IMG/VR virus record: IMGVR_UViG_3300035703_000138
Coordinates: 1-48,419 of that record
Reading direction: 5' to 3' (one strand)
DNA from: a virus
Length of the DNA stretch: 48,419 nucleotides
The notes under the pieces are model-generated. The model was not told the origin of the DNA. It did not search any database and worked only from the letters and a program-made list of their open reading frames with translations. This document shows, piece by piece, positions 18,901 to 26,423 of this stretch. A program made the position numbers and the translations under genes. Position 1 is the stretch's first letter. Each line of letters opens with the position of its first letter.

Positions 18901-20233
18901 TGGCGTAGAAACTTTTTGGGTTACAGCCATTAGCAGTAACAACGCCTTGGGCGCTAATGGCTTTGTAGTTGTCACTGTACTTGCGCCACCTGCTGTATCA
19001 ATAAACAATTCCTTCTCAGGTGAACAGTACCGATTGTCTTGGACCACAGCGCAAGGCTCCTTGGACACTTCCCGCTACGAAGTGCGCCGAGGTAGCACAT
19101 TTCAAACCGCTACAGTAATCGCCAATATAGATTCAAATACTTACAGCGCCAAAGCAAATTGGGTAAATACTGAACGATTCTGGGTAGTCGCTTACGACAT
19201 TGTAGGCAACATTGGCGCGACTGCTTTTCAGGATATAACTGTAAATGCTCCAGTTGCACCATCAATCAGCCAGCAGGTCATCGACAACAACGTGCTTTTG
19301 CGGTGGAGCGACTCAACTCAGACGCTGCCCATCGTGTACTACGAACTGAGGCGCGGTTCGACATGGGCTAGCGGCACTTCGGTTGGCACCAAGCAAGGGC
19401 TGTTTACCACCGTGTTTGAAACAGTCTCGGGTACCTACACCTACTGGCTGGCGGGCATTGACACCGCTGGCAACGTTGGCACTCCTGCCAGCGTGTCTGC
19501 CCAGGTCAATCAGCCGCCGGACTACCTGCTGCGCTCAGACATCAACAGCACTTTTAGCGGCACCTCTACTAACCTGACTGTCAACGCAGGCGGTTTTCTA
19601 GCAACGATTGATACATCCGAAACATGGCAGTCGCACTTCACTTCGCGCAGTTGGACCACGCCACAAGATCAGGTAAACGCTGGCTTCAGCATCTACTCCA
19701 TGCCGTCAACAACGACAGGCAGCTACGTCGAGGAGTTTGACTATGGCACCGTGTTGGCTGGTACCAAAATCACGTCAACGCTGACGCGGCAGGCGGTAGC
19801 GGGATCTGTGACCGTGACTCCAACGCTGAGCGTGAAGACCACTGCTGGTGGCGCTTGGACCGACTACGCCGGTTCTGAGTCGGTCTACGCGACCAATTTC
19901 CGCTACGTGAAGGTCCGATACGACTTCACCAGCTCAGGCGGGGATGACCTGCTGCAGCTCAGCGGTCTAAACGTTCGCCTGGACGTGAAGATTAAGAACG
20001 ACATGGGCACTGGCACAGCAAATAAAACTGATACGGGCGGCACGACCGTTAATTTCAACGTGCCTTTTGCAGACGTAGAGAGTATCAGCGTCACACCGAG
20101 CGGGACGACTCCTCGAATTGCTATTTATGATTTTGTTGACGCCCCAAATCCAACCAGCTTCAAGGTGCTGCTGTTTGATACCTCGGGTAACCGGGAGGAC
20201 GGCCCCTTTAGCTGGCAAGCCCGAGGAAGCTAA
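15965..20233 (+). CDS. Tail tip/central fibre protein J with FN3-like repeats (host specificity)
   Basis: At 1422 aa this is the largest gene here. Residues 1 to about 620 match the gpJ hub region (AADTLNSTQYANIIDLISEGEI, later DLLTSTRYGFGQ). From about 640 to 1180 come at least five FN3-like repeats with a shared pattern YExRxGxxxxxxTxxGT ... DWVGxxxFWVxAxD. A C-terminal beta region follows. It probably contacts the host receptor. Base composition shifts within the gene: about 15965-17340 is A/T-richer than 17350-17760, suggesting mosaic exchange. Confidence 0.92.
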   Translation: MKMISGSGGGGFYDGKVGSSGSGPQTYTPTEAADTLNSTQYANIIDLISEGEIQGLKNGHKSIFINNTPLQNQDDSYNFNNVTVWTRTGTQLQDYIPSTDTVENEVAVGVTVLQAVPVVRTISDASVNAIRVTISIPALQRITDQGDIVGSVFRFQIQLQWAGGGYVTFVDDLIRGRTANLYQRDYLINFLQAPPVNIKVVRITDDNSEQDAQGGESAKITNAFSWASYTEITYAKLRYPNSALVGIRIDAEQFNSIPSRSYLVRGIKVRIPSNATVDSTTGRLIYAGIWGGTFGAAQWCSDPAWILWDLLTSTRYGFGQHIQASQLDKWAFYAASQYCAELVPDGFGGQEPRFSCNVNIQTQEDAYKLINDMCSVFRAMPYWSAGALTISQDRPADSAYLFTLANVAEGGFTYSSSSLKTRPNVAVVSYLDLELRDVAYEVVEDQSSISKYGAITTEISAFACTSRGQAGRIGEWLLYSEQYENEVVTFTTSIDAGVVVRPGQIIEVSDPMRAGARRGGRIAAATTTAVTVDNAAGLTSAGATLSVILPDGTVASRGVASIVGKVINLTSALPTAPNANSVWILETASIQTSTWRVISVVEQDQAQYQITALSYNASKYSYIERGRPLEVRDTSDLNEIPDAPASISFEEALYSYQNQIRAKVIVSWPAVLGVSQYRVKWRKDSANWSVVDVLSNDYEILDITPGLFDVQVFSMNAALKLSTTATTGSITALGKTAPPSNLLTFSAVLDPDVGITLNWNPITDLDLQGYEIWQGPSWGAGTKLGLFSATSKKLGLLPMGTTTWWIKALDTSGIYSAAAISASISLTAAAAPTVTGNFTFELYNIQWTNINGSLKTAYYEIRYGDASSTWNTATALTTVKGTTFAVKTDWIGTRRFHVAAVDLIGTVGGSAYVAAVVTVAPAPVISATFSSKTAILNWSAVEGTVPTIEYEIRRGATYATSTFLGTIQATTYKAEIDWVGVETFWVTAISSNNALGANGFVVVTVLAPPAVSINNSFSGEQYRLSWTTAQGSLDTSRYEVRRGSTFQTATVIANIDSNTYSAKANWVNTERFWVVAYDIVGNIGATAFQDITVNAPVAPSISQQVIDNNVLLRWSDSTQTLPIVYYELRRGSTWASGTSVGTKQGLFTTVFETVSGTYTYWLAGIDTAGNVGTPASVSAQVNQPPDYLLRSDINSTFSGTSTNLTVNAGGFLATIDTSETWQSHFTSRSWTTPQDQVNAGFSIYSMPSTTTGSYVEEFDYGTVLAGTKITSTLTRQAVAGSVTVTPTLSVKTTAGGAWTDYAGSESVYATNFRYVKVRYDFTSSGGDDLLQLSGLNVRLDVKIKNDMGTGTANKTDTGGTTVNFNVPFADVESISVTPSGTTPRIAIYDFVDAPNPTSFKVLLFDTSGNREDGPFSWQARGS

Positions 20234-20235
20234 CC

Positions 20236-22371
20236 ATGGCCAACTGGTCCAACCCACTACTGACCAGCACCTATACCAACTTCCTTACGGAGGTCAAAGA
20301 CCGCGACACAGACCTAGCGCTGCAGTTTGACGGCACGACCAGCAGCAACATTCCGACGAACGCTATCCGTTGGAACAGCTCGGTTAACCGCTGGCAGAAG
20401 TGGAGTGGCAGCGCCTGGGGCGAGCTGACCGGCACCTATGCGCTGACGGGACTTAGCACTACGGGCAACGCGACGATCGGCGGCACGCTGGGCTCTGGCG
20501 CCATCACCAGCACAGGCAGCGTAAGCGGCACTGCATTGATACCCACGGGCTCCACCGTGCCGGCCACCGGCGTCTATCTGTCATCCGCTAACACGATCGG
20601 CCTGGCCACAAGCAGCATTGGCCGGGTGTTTGTCGACGCCTCTGGTGAATTCGGCGTCGGCACCGCAACACCAGGTACAAGCGTTGATGTCACACTAGCG
20701 GCGGCGAGTGCAACGATTGGCAACGTCCGTATCGCACCAAGCGTTGCCGGTCAAGCTCGCTTTCACTTGTTCAACGGTGGTGCGGTAGCCGAGTGGCTGT
20801 TTGGCCAGAAAACGAGCACAGACCACAGCTTCAAGCTGAGTAAGAGTGTTGCTGGATCGGAGACTGATTATCTGACTGTTGACATTAGCGGGCGGCTAGG
20901 TATTGGCACAACAAGTCCAGGTTACACATTGCATGTAAACGGTTCTTGTGCGGTAGCCGGTGACAAAAACTTTCGACTTGGCGAAAGCACCTTTACTTAT
21001 TATTACGACCTTGGCAGGGATGGGACTACTGGAGCGTTTGTTTTTAACGGAAACCAAACAGGCAGCGTTGCCTACAGCTTTAGAAAAGGCGGGACAAGCC
21101 TAGTAGACATTGACAACTCCGGCCGCGTGGGTATTGGGACGAGTAGTCCCGCAGAATTGCTTCACGTCGCCAATGGAGCTGCTTGGGTTGGGGCACCCAC
21201 CAGTTCATCGTCTGGAACTATTGCAATTTACGGAAACGGCAATAACGGCACCATCGAAGTCTTTGCAGGCAACAACCCGTCCATAAAAAGAAACCTGCTG
21301 CTTTGTCAGTATGGAGGGTCGGTGGGGATCGGGACGAGTAGTCCTGGCGCTGCCCTTCACGTTGGAAACGATGGTGACTTTTGGCTTAGCAGCAGCGTAA
21401 GCACAGTAGAAGAAAAAAATACCATCTCCTGGAGAATTGAAGACGGTAGTCAGGGTGCGTCTATTTCCACTTATAGAGAGGCTGTTACAAACGCTCCTCA
21501 CGCAATACTTTTTGGTACTAGAAATAGTGCAGGCGGCATTGCTGAACGCCTCCGCATCACCTCAGCCGGCTTCCTAGGCCACAACACCACCAGTCCTGCA
21601 GCGCCTGTACACTTCGCTCTGCCAACAACCAGCGCCTCAATCGGTAACGTCTACGTTGCACCATCCACAGCTGGCCAGGCGCGCTTCCACCTCTACAACG
21701 GCGGCTCTACAGCTGAGTGGCTCTTCGGCCAACGAACCAGCACCGATCACGAGTTCCGGATCAGCACCCAAGTAGCTGGTTCTGAAACAGAACGCCTGCG
21801 CATCGGCACCGCCGGCCAAATCGGCATTGCCGGCGCCAACTACGGCACAAGCGGCCAGGTGCTCACCAGCAATGGATCTGGGTCGGCGCCGTCTTGGACA
21901 ACTATTACTGCACTGACTGCCGCAACTGCTGCAAGTGCCACAGGAACAGCTGTTGATTTCACCAGTATTCCATCATCTGTAAAACGGATTACTGTAATTA
22001 TTGATAGCGTTAGCCTAAATAGCACTGATACCATAGCTGTACAGCTTGGCGATAGCGGAGGCATTGAAACAACAGGATATACCTGTGGCCTTGCGTGGAC
22101 AGGTCAAAGCACTGGAAGTAGCGGCTCCAGCTCCACGTTTGCTCTTGCTACCGGAGCAGCCAGTGATGTTTTATGTGGTCACGCCGTAATTACAAAAATA
22201 TCAGGTGACACGTGGATTTTGTCTAGCACTATATGCCGCGAAAATGACGACCTAGTATTTGTAAGCGGCGGATCAAAGACACTGTCCGCAACCCTAGACC
22301 GGATTCGCATCACCACGCCCGGAGGCGCCGCAGCATTTGATGCAGGCACTATTAACATTATGTACGAGTAG
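20236..22371 (+). CDS. Tail fibre protein with internal duplication
   Basis: A 711-aa protein, Gly/Ser/Thr-rich. GIGTSSPG-type turns recur several times. A block of about 60 aa is duplicated: SATIGNVRIAPSVAGQARFH (about residue 160) and SASIGNVYVAPSTAGQARFH (about residue 465), each followed by a WLFGQ and STDH segment. No C-terminal intramolecular chaperone (S74) motif is evident. The N-terminus follows gpJ by 2 bp, so it likely attaches to the tail tip. Two DNA copies of GGGACGAGTAGTCC (21136, 21331) mark the repeats. Confidence 0.8.
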   Translation: MANWSNPLLTSTYTNFLTEVKDRDTDLALQFDGTTSSNIPTNAIRWNSSVNRWQKWSGSAWGELTGTYALTGLSTTGNATIGGTLGSGAITSTGSVSGTALIPTGSTVPATGVYLSSANTIGLATSSIGRVFVDASGEFGVGTATPGTSVDVTLAAASATIGNVRIAPSVAGQARFHLFNGGAVAEWLFGQKTSTDHSFKLSKSVAGSETDYLTVDISGRLGIGTTSPGYTLHVNGSCAVAGDKNFRLGESTFTYYYDLGRDGTTGAFVFNGNQTGSVAYSFRKGGTSLVDIDNSGRVGIGTSSPAELLHVANGAAWVGAPTSSSSGTIAIYGNGNNGTIEVFAGNNPSIKRNLLLCQYGGSVGIGTSSPGAALHVGNDGDFWLSSSVSTVEEKNTISWRIEDGSQGASISTYREAVTNAPHAILFGTRNSAGGIAERLRITSAGFLGHNTTSPAAPVHFALPTTSASIGNVYVAPSTAGQARFHLYNGGSTAEWLFGQRTSTDHEFRISTQVAGSETERLRIGTAGQIGIAGANYGTSGQVLTSNGSGSAPSWTTITALTAATAASATGTAVDFTSIPSSVKRITVIIDSVSLNSTDTIAVQLGDSGGIETTGYTCGLAWTGQSTGSSGSSSTFALATGAASDVLCGHAVITKISGDTWILSSTICRENDDLVFVSGGSKTLSATLDRIRITTPGGAAAFDAGTINIMYE

Positions 22372-22419
22372 TCTTGCGCTCCCTAAGCTGCTTATGATCT
22401 CATCATTCGCGCATTGCTA

Positions 22420-22590
22420 ATGCCTGAATTTAAACAACAGCTCGCTGATCTAATCGAGGCCTACGCCACCGCAAAGGCAACTGGCAACTCCCTGCTCATC
22501 CAATCCGCTGGCGCCACACTGGTCAGCTACCTGGAGAGCGTTGAGATCACCGAAGTACAGCAATCTGAAACCGAGTCAACCGATGTCTGA
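22420..22590 (+). CDS. Small helical protein after the tail fibre
   Basis: A 56-aa frame, MPEFKQQLADLIEAYATAKATG ... ESVEITEVQQSETESTDV, starting 48 nt after the fibre gene and overlapping the next gene by 8 nt (ATGTCTGA). It is helical and acidic. Its fit between the two genes supports it as real. Function unknown. Possibly a fibre chaperone by position only. Confidence 0.6.
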   Translation: MPEFKQQLADLIEAYATAKATGNSLLIQSAGATLVSYLESVEITEVQQSETESTDV

Positions 22591-22909
22591 CATTACCTAC
22601 ACCTGGGTCATTGCTCAGCTGGACTGCGCCCCACAAGAAGACAACTTAGAGAACGTGGTTAAAACCATTCACTGGCGCTACCAGGCCACGGATGGCACTC
22701 ATACCGCTGATTGCTACGGCAGCATCGGCGTGGGTGCGGTGGATCCTGACGACTTCACTCCCTACGCCGAGCTGACCAAAGATCAAGTGGTTGCCTGGCT
22801 TGAAGCACAGCTTGATGTCGATGAGCTAGAGCGGAACCTTGCTACACAGCTGGCCATGCTGGCTAATCCGCCAGTCACGTCGCCTGCGTTGCCGTGGCAA
22901 CTTGCATAG
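22583..22909 (+). CDS. DUF7936-like protein (cyanophage-type)
   Basis: A 108-aa protein. ATG 22583 (MSDITYTWVIAQLDCAP) is chosen over an upstream in-frame ATG at 22541 because it gives coupling with the previous gene. The pattern TYTWVIAQLDC ... VVKTIHWRYQATDG ... FTPYAELTKDQVVAWLEAQL ... LANPPV matches small proteins common in cyanophages and their hosts, encoded near fibres. Their function is not established. The gene ends in the fourth CATAGCCTGA repeat. Confidence 0.72.
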   Translation: MSDITYTWVIAQLDCAPQEDNLENVVKTIHWRYQATDGTHTADCYGSIGVGAVDPDDFTPYAELTKDQVVAWLEAQLDVDELERNLATQLAMLANPPVTSPALPWQLA

Positions 22910-22914
22910 CCTGA
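22905..22914 (+). repeat. CATAGCCTGA junction repeat, copy 4
   Basis: An exact 10-mer whose TAG is the stop codon of the DUF7936-like gene. It lies 16 nt before the GTG at 22931. Same element as at 2620, 4251 and 9505. Confidence 0.55.
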
Positions 22915-22930
22915 GTGCAGCACGCAACCC

Positions 22931-23122
22931 GTGGACATGGAACGGATCTCGGATTACGTCGCCCTGGCTGTGGCCATTCACGGCGTTGCAGTCGTGGTGG
23001 TAAATCTCACGCCCACACCTAAGGACAACGATGCCTTGAACGCCTACAGCCGTATGGCTGTGAAGCTATACCGGGCCCTGGAGATCCTCGCTGGCATCGT
23101 CACCCCCCTTGCTAAGCACTGA
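22931..23122 (+). CDS. Small protein with one hydrophobic segment, lysis region
   Basis: A 63-aa protein with GTG start at 22931 or ATG at 22937. Residues about 8-26 (DYVALAVAIHGVAVVVVNL) form a hydrophobic helix, followed by a TPTPKDND turn and an amphipathic helix. This pattern is seen in small phage proteins placed before holin and endolysin. It could be a holin or antiholin, but one weak membrane segment is not decisive. Confidence 0.55.
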   Translation: MDMERISDYVALAVAIHGVAVVVVNLTPTPKDNDALNAYSRMAVKLYRALEILAGIVTPLAKH

Positions 23123-23124
23123 TC

Positions 23125-23367
23125 ATGATCGAAGTGCTGGCGGCTCTCGTCGGCGCCGTGCTGGGCATTGGCGCCAGTGGTGTTGGTGGCTTCATGCGCC
23201 GCGATGAAGAAGCAGGCAAAGCAGTCGTGCGCCTTACTGCAGCGGTTGAACATATCGCTGGTGAGGTGTCAATGCTTAGGCAGGAGATTAAGGAAGATCG
23301 GCAAGAGCTATACCCACGACTGAATGTCATCGAGCAACGACTGGCCAAGCTGGAGGCTAAGCCGTGA
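23125..23367 (+). CDS. Putative holin/spanin-like membrane protein
   Basis: An 80-aa protein with an N-terminal Gly/Ala-rich transmembrane segment (LAALVGAVLGIGASGVGGFM, residues about 5-24) followed by a charged coiled coil (VEHIAGEVSMLRQEIKEDRQ). This layout is common in phage lysis proteins (type III-like holins or Rz-like proteins). It is directly upstream of, and overlaps, the endolysin gene, so it probably controls lysis timing. Which class it belongs to cannot be decided from sequence alone. Confidence 0.6.
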   Translation: MIEVLAALVGAVLGIGASGVGGFMRRDEEAGKAVVRLTAAVEHIAGEVSMLRQEIKEDRQELYPRLNVIEQRLAKLEAKP

Positions 23368-24548
23368 ACACCATCGCCAAAGTTCGCGCTGCTGTAGAGC
23401 ACGCAGCACGACAGGGCCAGCTGAGTCCGCAGCAACTGGCAGCGTTCAGCTGGCTGGATGAGCACCTGACGCAGGAGCAGCAGCAGGGCTTTACCGAGCT
23501 GTGGCGTGCAGAGGGCAGCCCTGCCCAGGCCCCAAGCAAGCTGCTGGCACCGCTGTGGCTGGCACCGGCACTCAGGTTGATCAAGGAGTTCGAGGGCTGC
23601 CGCCTGGAGGCCTACCGGTGCCCTGCAGGTGTGTGGACCATCGGCTGGGGCAGCACCCGCCTGATCAATCAACCCGTCCGCGAGGGTGACACCATCACGC
23701 AGCAGATGGCTGATGAGCTGCTCCAAAACGAGGTGGAAAATCTCTTCGCACCAGGCCTGTTCACCCTGCTGCCGCTGGCCAAGCGCTGGCGACCTGAGCA
23801 GCAGGCTGCACTGATCAGCTTCTCCTACAACGTCGGCCTTGGAGCGGTGGAAGAGTCCACGCTGCGGAAGCGGATCCTGGCTGGTGAAGATCCAATCAAG
23901 GTGGTGAGGGAAGAGCTACCGCGATGGAACAAAGGTGATGGCGGCAAGCCGCTGGCTGGCCTAGAGCGTCGCCGTGCTGCTGAGGTGGCACTGTTCTGTG
24001 GTGGGCAGGTGCCAGCACCACTGAAGGTGCCGTACTACTCGCAGCGGGACAGTGCCGTTGACGGGCAGGCCCAGCGGATGTGCTTCTCCTCCAGCTGCGC
24101 AATGCTGACCGCCTACCTCAGGCCGGGAAGTATCACCGGCCCTAACCCTGATGACCAATACCTCAAGCGGGTGCAGCAGTACGGCGATACCACCAGTGGC
24201 ATTGCGCAGATCAAAGCGCTCGCCAGCTACGGCATCACGGCACGATTTGTCCATAACGCTGATTGGGCCGACATCGAGCGCCAGATCAACCGTGGTGTAC
24301 CGGTGCCTTGCGGGTTCCTCCACCACGGCCCCAGCTCAGCACCAACGGGTGGTGGCCACTGGCTGATCGTGATTGGGTACACACCCACCGCTGTGATCGT
24401 CAATGATCCATGGGGTGAGATGCTCGTCGCCCAGGGCAGTTACCTTGGCCCGCGTGGTGCTGGGCTCTGCTACAGCCGCAAGAACTGGGGACCACGGTGG
24501 CTGGCAGAAGGTGCCCGGTCTGGCTGGGCGATCATTGCGGAGCCGTGA
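23364..24548 (+). CDS. Endolysin: GH24-type lysozyme fused to C39-like peptidase
   Basis: A 394-aa protein with GTG start overlapping the previous stop. Residues 1-65 are helical. Residues about 68-215 form a phage lysozyme domain: LIKEFEGCRLEAY (catalytic Glu), GVWTIGWGST and ALISFSYNVGLG. Residues about 220-390 form a C39/papain-like peptidase: Cys in QRMCFSSSCAMLTAYL, His in GGHWLIVIGY, Asp/Asn in VIVNDPWG. It would cut both glycan and peptide bonds of the wall. No signal peptide is seen, so export depends on the holin. Confidence 0.85.
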   Translation: MNTIAKVRAAVEHAARQGQLSPQQLAAFSWLDEHLTQEQQQGFTELWRAEGSPAQAPSKLLAPLWLAPALRLIKEFEGCRLEAYRCPAGVWTIGWGSTRLINQPVREGDTITQQMADELLQNEVENLFAPGLFTLLPLAKRWRPEQQAALISFSYNVGLGAVEESTLRKRILAGEDPIKVVREELPRWNKGDGGKPLAGLERRRAAEVALFCGGQVPAPLKVPYYSQRDSAVDGQAQRMCFSSSCAMLTAYLRPGSITGPNPDDQYLKRVQQYGDTTSGIAQIKALASYGITARFVHNADWADIERQINRGVPVPCGFLHHGPSSAPTGGGHWLIVIGYTPTAVIVNDPWGEMLVAQGSYLGPRGAGLCYSRKNWGPRWLAEGARSGWAIIAEP

Positions 24549-24736
24549 TGGCTCTCAAAAACGCCTATCAGCTGCAACCTGGCCTCTGGCGTGTCACCAG
24601 AGATACCACTGGTGTACAGCTGTGGATCGCTATCGCCAATGGCATCACGCTCTACAGCTACAGCGAGGATTACGCCCGGTTGTGGCTGAGTCGTGAGCAG
24701 GACATCCCCGATCCACCTGGCCCAGTAGCGGCATAG
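24548..24736 (+). CDS. Small hypothetical protein after endolysin
   Basis: A 62-aa protein starting MALKNAYQLQPGLWRVTRDT, with the ATG overlapping the endolysin stop. An upstream in-frame ATG at 24497 lies inside the endolysin gene and is unlikely. The sequence alternates short strands (VQLWIAIANGITLYSYSEDY) and ends PDPPGPVAA. No membrane segment or known motif. Translationally coupled to lysis. Confidence 0.55.
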   Translation: MALKNAYQLQPGLWRVTRDTTGVQLWIAIANGITLYSYSEDYARLWLSREQDIPDPPGPVAA

Positions 24737-24808
24737 CTGCCGGTCGTGCTAATGTGCATTTACGCCAGCTGTTGAGCGCTGCTCCAGCTGGCAACTGCAT
24801 TTTCCATC
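24737..24808 (+). promoter_or_regulatory. Short intergenic region with inverted repeat
   Basis: Contains CCAGCT ... AGCTGG arms (about 24767-24792) that could form a stem. No T run follows, so it is not a typical intrinsic terminator. It also contains ATGTGCAT (about 24751), the octamer that leads the promoter-like 20-mers at 27327 and 43241, but the GCTAKGGT part is missing. Evidence for a promoter is weak. Confidence 0.25.
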
Positions 24809-24994
24809 ATGACCACCACCATCCTGTGGGTGCTGCTGGTGCCGCTGGTGATCGCCATTGGCGTGATCCTCTGGCTCAGCGAGACCACACCCCAACGCAT
24901 CAACCGCCTGCGCCACTCCGGCTGGAGCCAACAACGCATTGCTGATCACCTAAAGATCAGCCGCTATGCCGTACGTCAAGTGCTGATGACTTAG
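24809..24994 (+). CDS. Membrane-anchored small HTH protein
   Basis: A 61-aa protein. Residues 3-23 (TTILWVLLVPLVIAIGVILW) form a strong transmembrane helix. The cytoplasmic tail has a helix-turn-helix pattern, GWSQQRIADHLKISRYAVRQ. A membrane anchor with a sigma-region-4 or MarR-like HTH is unusual in so small a protein. It may tether a DNA-binding tail to the membrane or act in lysis. It ends overlapping the stop of the convergent gene. Confidence 0.65.
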   Translation: MTTTILWVLLVPLVIAIGVILWLSETTPQRINRLRHSGWSQQRIADHLKISRYAVRQVLMT

Positions 24995-25182
24995 GGCGTC
25001 GGTAACCCCATCTGCCGGCGCAGCTCGCGGCATAGCTCCATTGCTCGATGGCCAGACGCCAGCTGGATGCAAACTCCACGGTTCACCACCTCCCAGCACG
25101 CTGAACCGCGATCATCAATTCCTACGCGCACGTATGGGTCGTCTGGGTCGTCGTCAGACTGAGGCAATGCGGTTGGTGCCAT
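24991..25182 (-). CDS. Small hypothetical protein
   Basis: A 63-aa protein from ATG 25182 (MAPTALPQSDDDPDDPYVRV). The longer frame from 25203 would overlap the divergent gene. It contains GIDDRGSACWEVVNRGVCIQ and a C-terminal helix AMELCRELRRQMG. Its start shares CATG with the start of the plus-strand gene at 25181. No family recognised. Confidence 0.5.
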   Translation of the reverse strand: MAPTALPQSDDDPDDPYVRVGIDDRGSACWEVVNRGVCIQLASGHRAMELCRELRRQMGLPTP

Positions 25183-25462
25183 GGATTCCTGGATGATCCC
25201 CACCCTCAGCCTGCAGACCCAGCTGACACAGGAGCGTGCGCGGCGTGCAGTGGCACGGATGAGCCGTGATCAGCTTGCGGTGAAGGCTGATGAGTTGATC
25301 CAGTCGTGGTTCCTGCAGCAGGAGCTCATCAATCGCCTGCTGGGCCGCGTGCGTGAGCTGGAGGTGCAAGTGGCGCTCAAGGATGCTGCACCCCTGGGCC
25401 CGCCACGGGCTGAGCACCACCAGTGGGCGGCGGAGCTGCTCGGCAGGGATGGGGTGAGCTGA
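25181..25462 (+). CDS. Hypothetical helical protein
   Basis: A 93-aa protein rich in Arg, Glu, Gln and Leu: helical TQERARRAVARMSRDQLAVK and LINRLLGRVRELEVQVALKD suggest a coiled coil. The start codon overlaps the start of the minus-strand gene (CATG 25180-25183). It converges with the sigma gene, whose stop is 7 bp downstream. Function unknown. Confidence 0.55.
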   Translation: MDSWMIPTLSLQTQLTQERARRAVARMSRDQLAVKADELIQSWFLQQELINRLLGRVRELEVQVALKDAAPLGPPRAEHHQWAAELLGRDGVS

Positions 25463-25468
25463 GCGGCG

Positions 25469-26419
25469 CTACGCCGCAAACAAGCTCAGCTGCTCCGTCA
25501 CCCCCATCGGCTCCACCGGCCTGATTACCGGCCGCTTTGATGGCACCACATCCCTAATCATCTGCATCGCCTGCAGCTGCTGTTGCAGATACCGCAGCCG
25601 GCCATCAACACGTGCCGGTTTCATCCCAAGCTGCGTAGCAATCTCAGAGCGCTCCACCGCTGGACCATCCAATCCCCACGCCATCGCCAGCAACATCTGA
25701 TCACGGCTTGGCAACGTCGCCATCAGCTCGCGCAGCTGCTCGGCCTGCTGGTACCGCTCGTCCTGGGCTTCATACTCTTCAGGCGTTGAATCCCAACAGG
25801 CCACCACATCACCTAGCTCTAGCCCGTCGTCACTGATCACCTGATCCAGGCTGGCAACAGGCCTAGCGTTCACCAGTAGCTGATCCATCACCCGCTCAGA
25901 CACCCCAAGCTCTGCAGCGATCTCATCCTGCGTCGGCTCACGCCCCAGCTCCATCGCCAGCCGTCTGCGGATTGGACCGAGCTTCCCAAGGTGCTGGCTG
26001 TGGCTGCCGGGAATCGCCACCAGCCTGGTGTGATGATCAGCCCAGTGACCTACCGCCTGACGGATCCACCAGTAGGCATAGGTGCTGAACCGATACCCCC
26101 TGGTGGGATCGAACCGTTCTACCGCTCGGATCAATCCCTCGTTGGCGGCCTGCACCAGATCATCAATGCTGTGGTCCTTGGCCATGCGGTGGCAGTGCTT
26201 TGACACATACGCCACCGCAAGCCGTAGGTTTCCCTTCACAAACCTATCTTTCGCCCGCTTGCCGCGACGTTTGATGCCAGGCGGGCAACTATCTGGGAAT
26301 CCCGGATGGTTCAGCCAAGCTTGTACCTGATTGCCCAGCTCGATCTCCTCAGCAGGCGTGAGCAGCGGGATGCGGCCAATCTGATCAAGCCACCAACTCA
26401 GTCCAGATGGCGGTGCCAT
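25469..26419 (-). CDS. Sigma-70 family RNA polymerase sigma factor (second of tandem pair)
   Basis: 316 aa. Region 1.2-like IGRIPLLTPAEEIELGNQVQ; region 2 with NLRLAVAYVSKHCHRMA, DLVQAANEGLIRAVERFDPT and GYRFSTYAYWWIRQAV (core and -10 binding); region 3 with LAMELGREPTQDEIAAELGV; region 4 with LPSRDQMLLAMAWGLDG and SEIATQLGMKPARVDGRLRY, weaker than usual (no canonical VSRERIRQIE). The IPLLTPAEEIELGNQVQ style is that of cyanobacterial group-2 sigma factors. It is 4 bp downstream of the other sigma gene, so the two are co-transcribed. Altered region 4 suggests an unusual -35 or activator requirement. Confidence 0.88.
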   Translation of the reverse strand: MAPPSGLSWWLDQIGRIPLLTPAEEIELGNQVQAWLNHPGFPDSCPPGIKRRGKRAKDRFVKGNLRLAVAYVSKHCHRMAKDHSIDDLVQAANEGLIRAVERFDPTRGYRFSTYAYWWIRQAVGHWADHHTRLVAIPGSHSQHLGKLGPIRRRLAMELGREPTQDEIAAELGVSERVMDQLLVNARPVASLDQVISDDGLELGDVVACWDSTPEEYEAQDERYQQAEQLRELMATLPSRDQMLLAMAWGLDGPAVERSEIATQLGMKPARVDGRLRYLQQQLQAMQMIRDVVPSKRPVIRPVEPMGVTEQLSLFAA

Positions 26420-26423
26420 GGCA

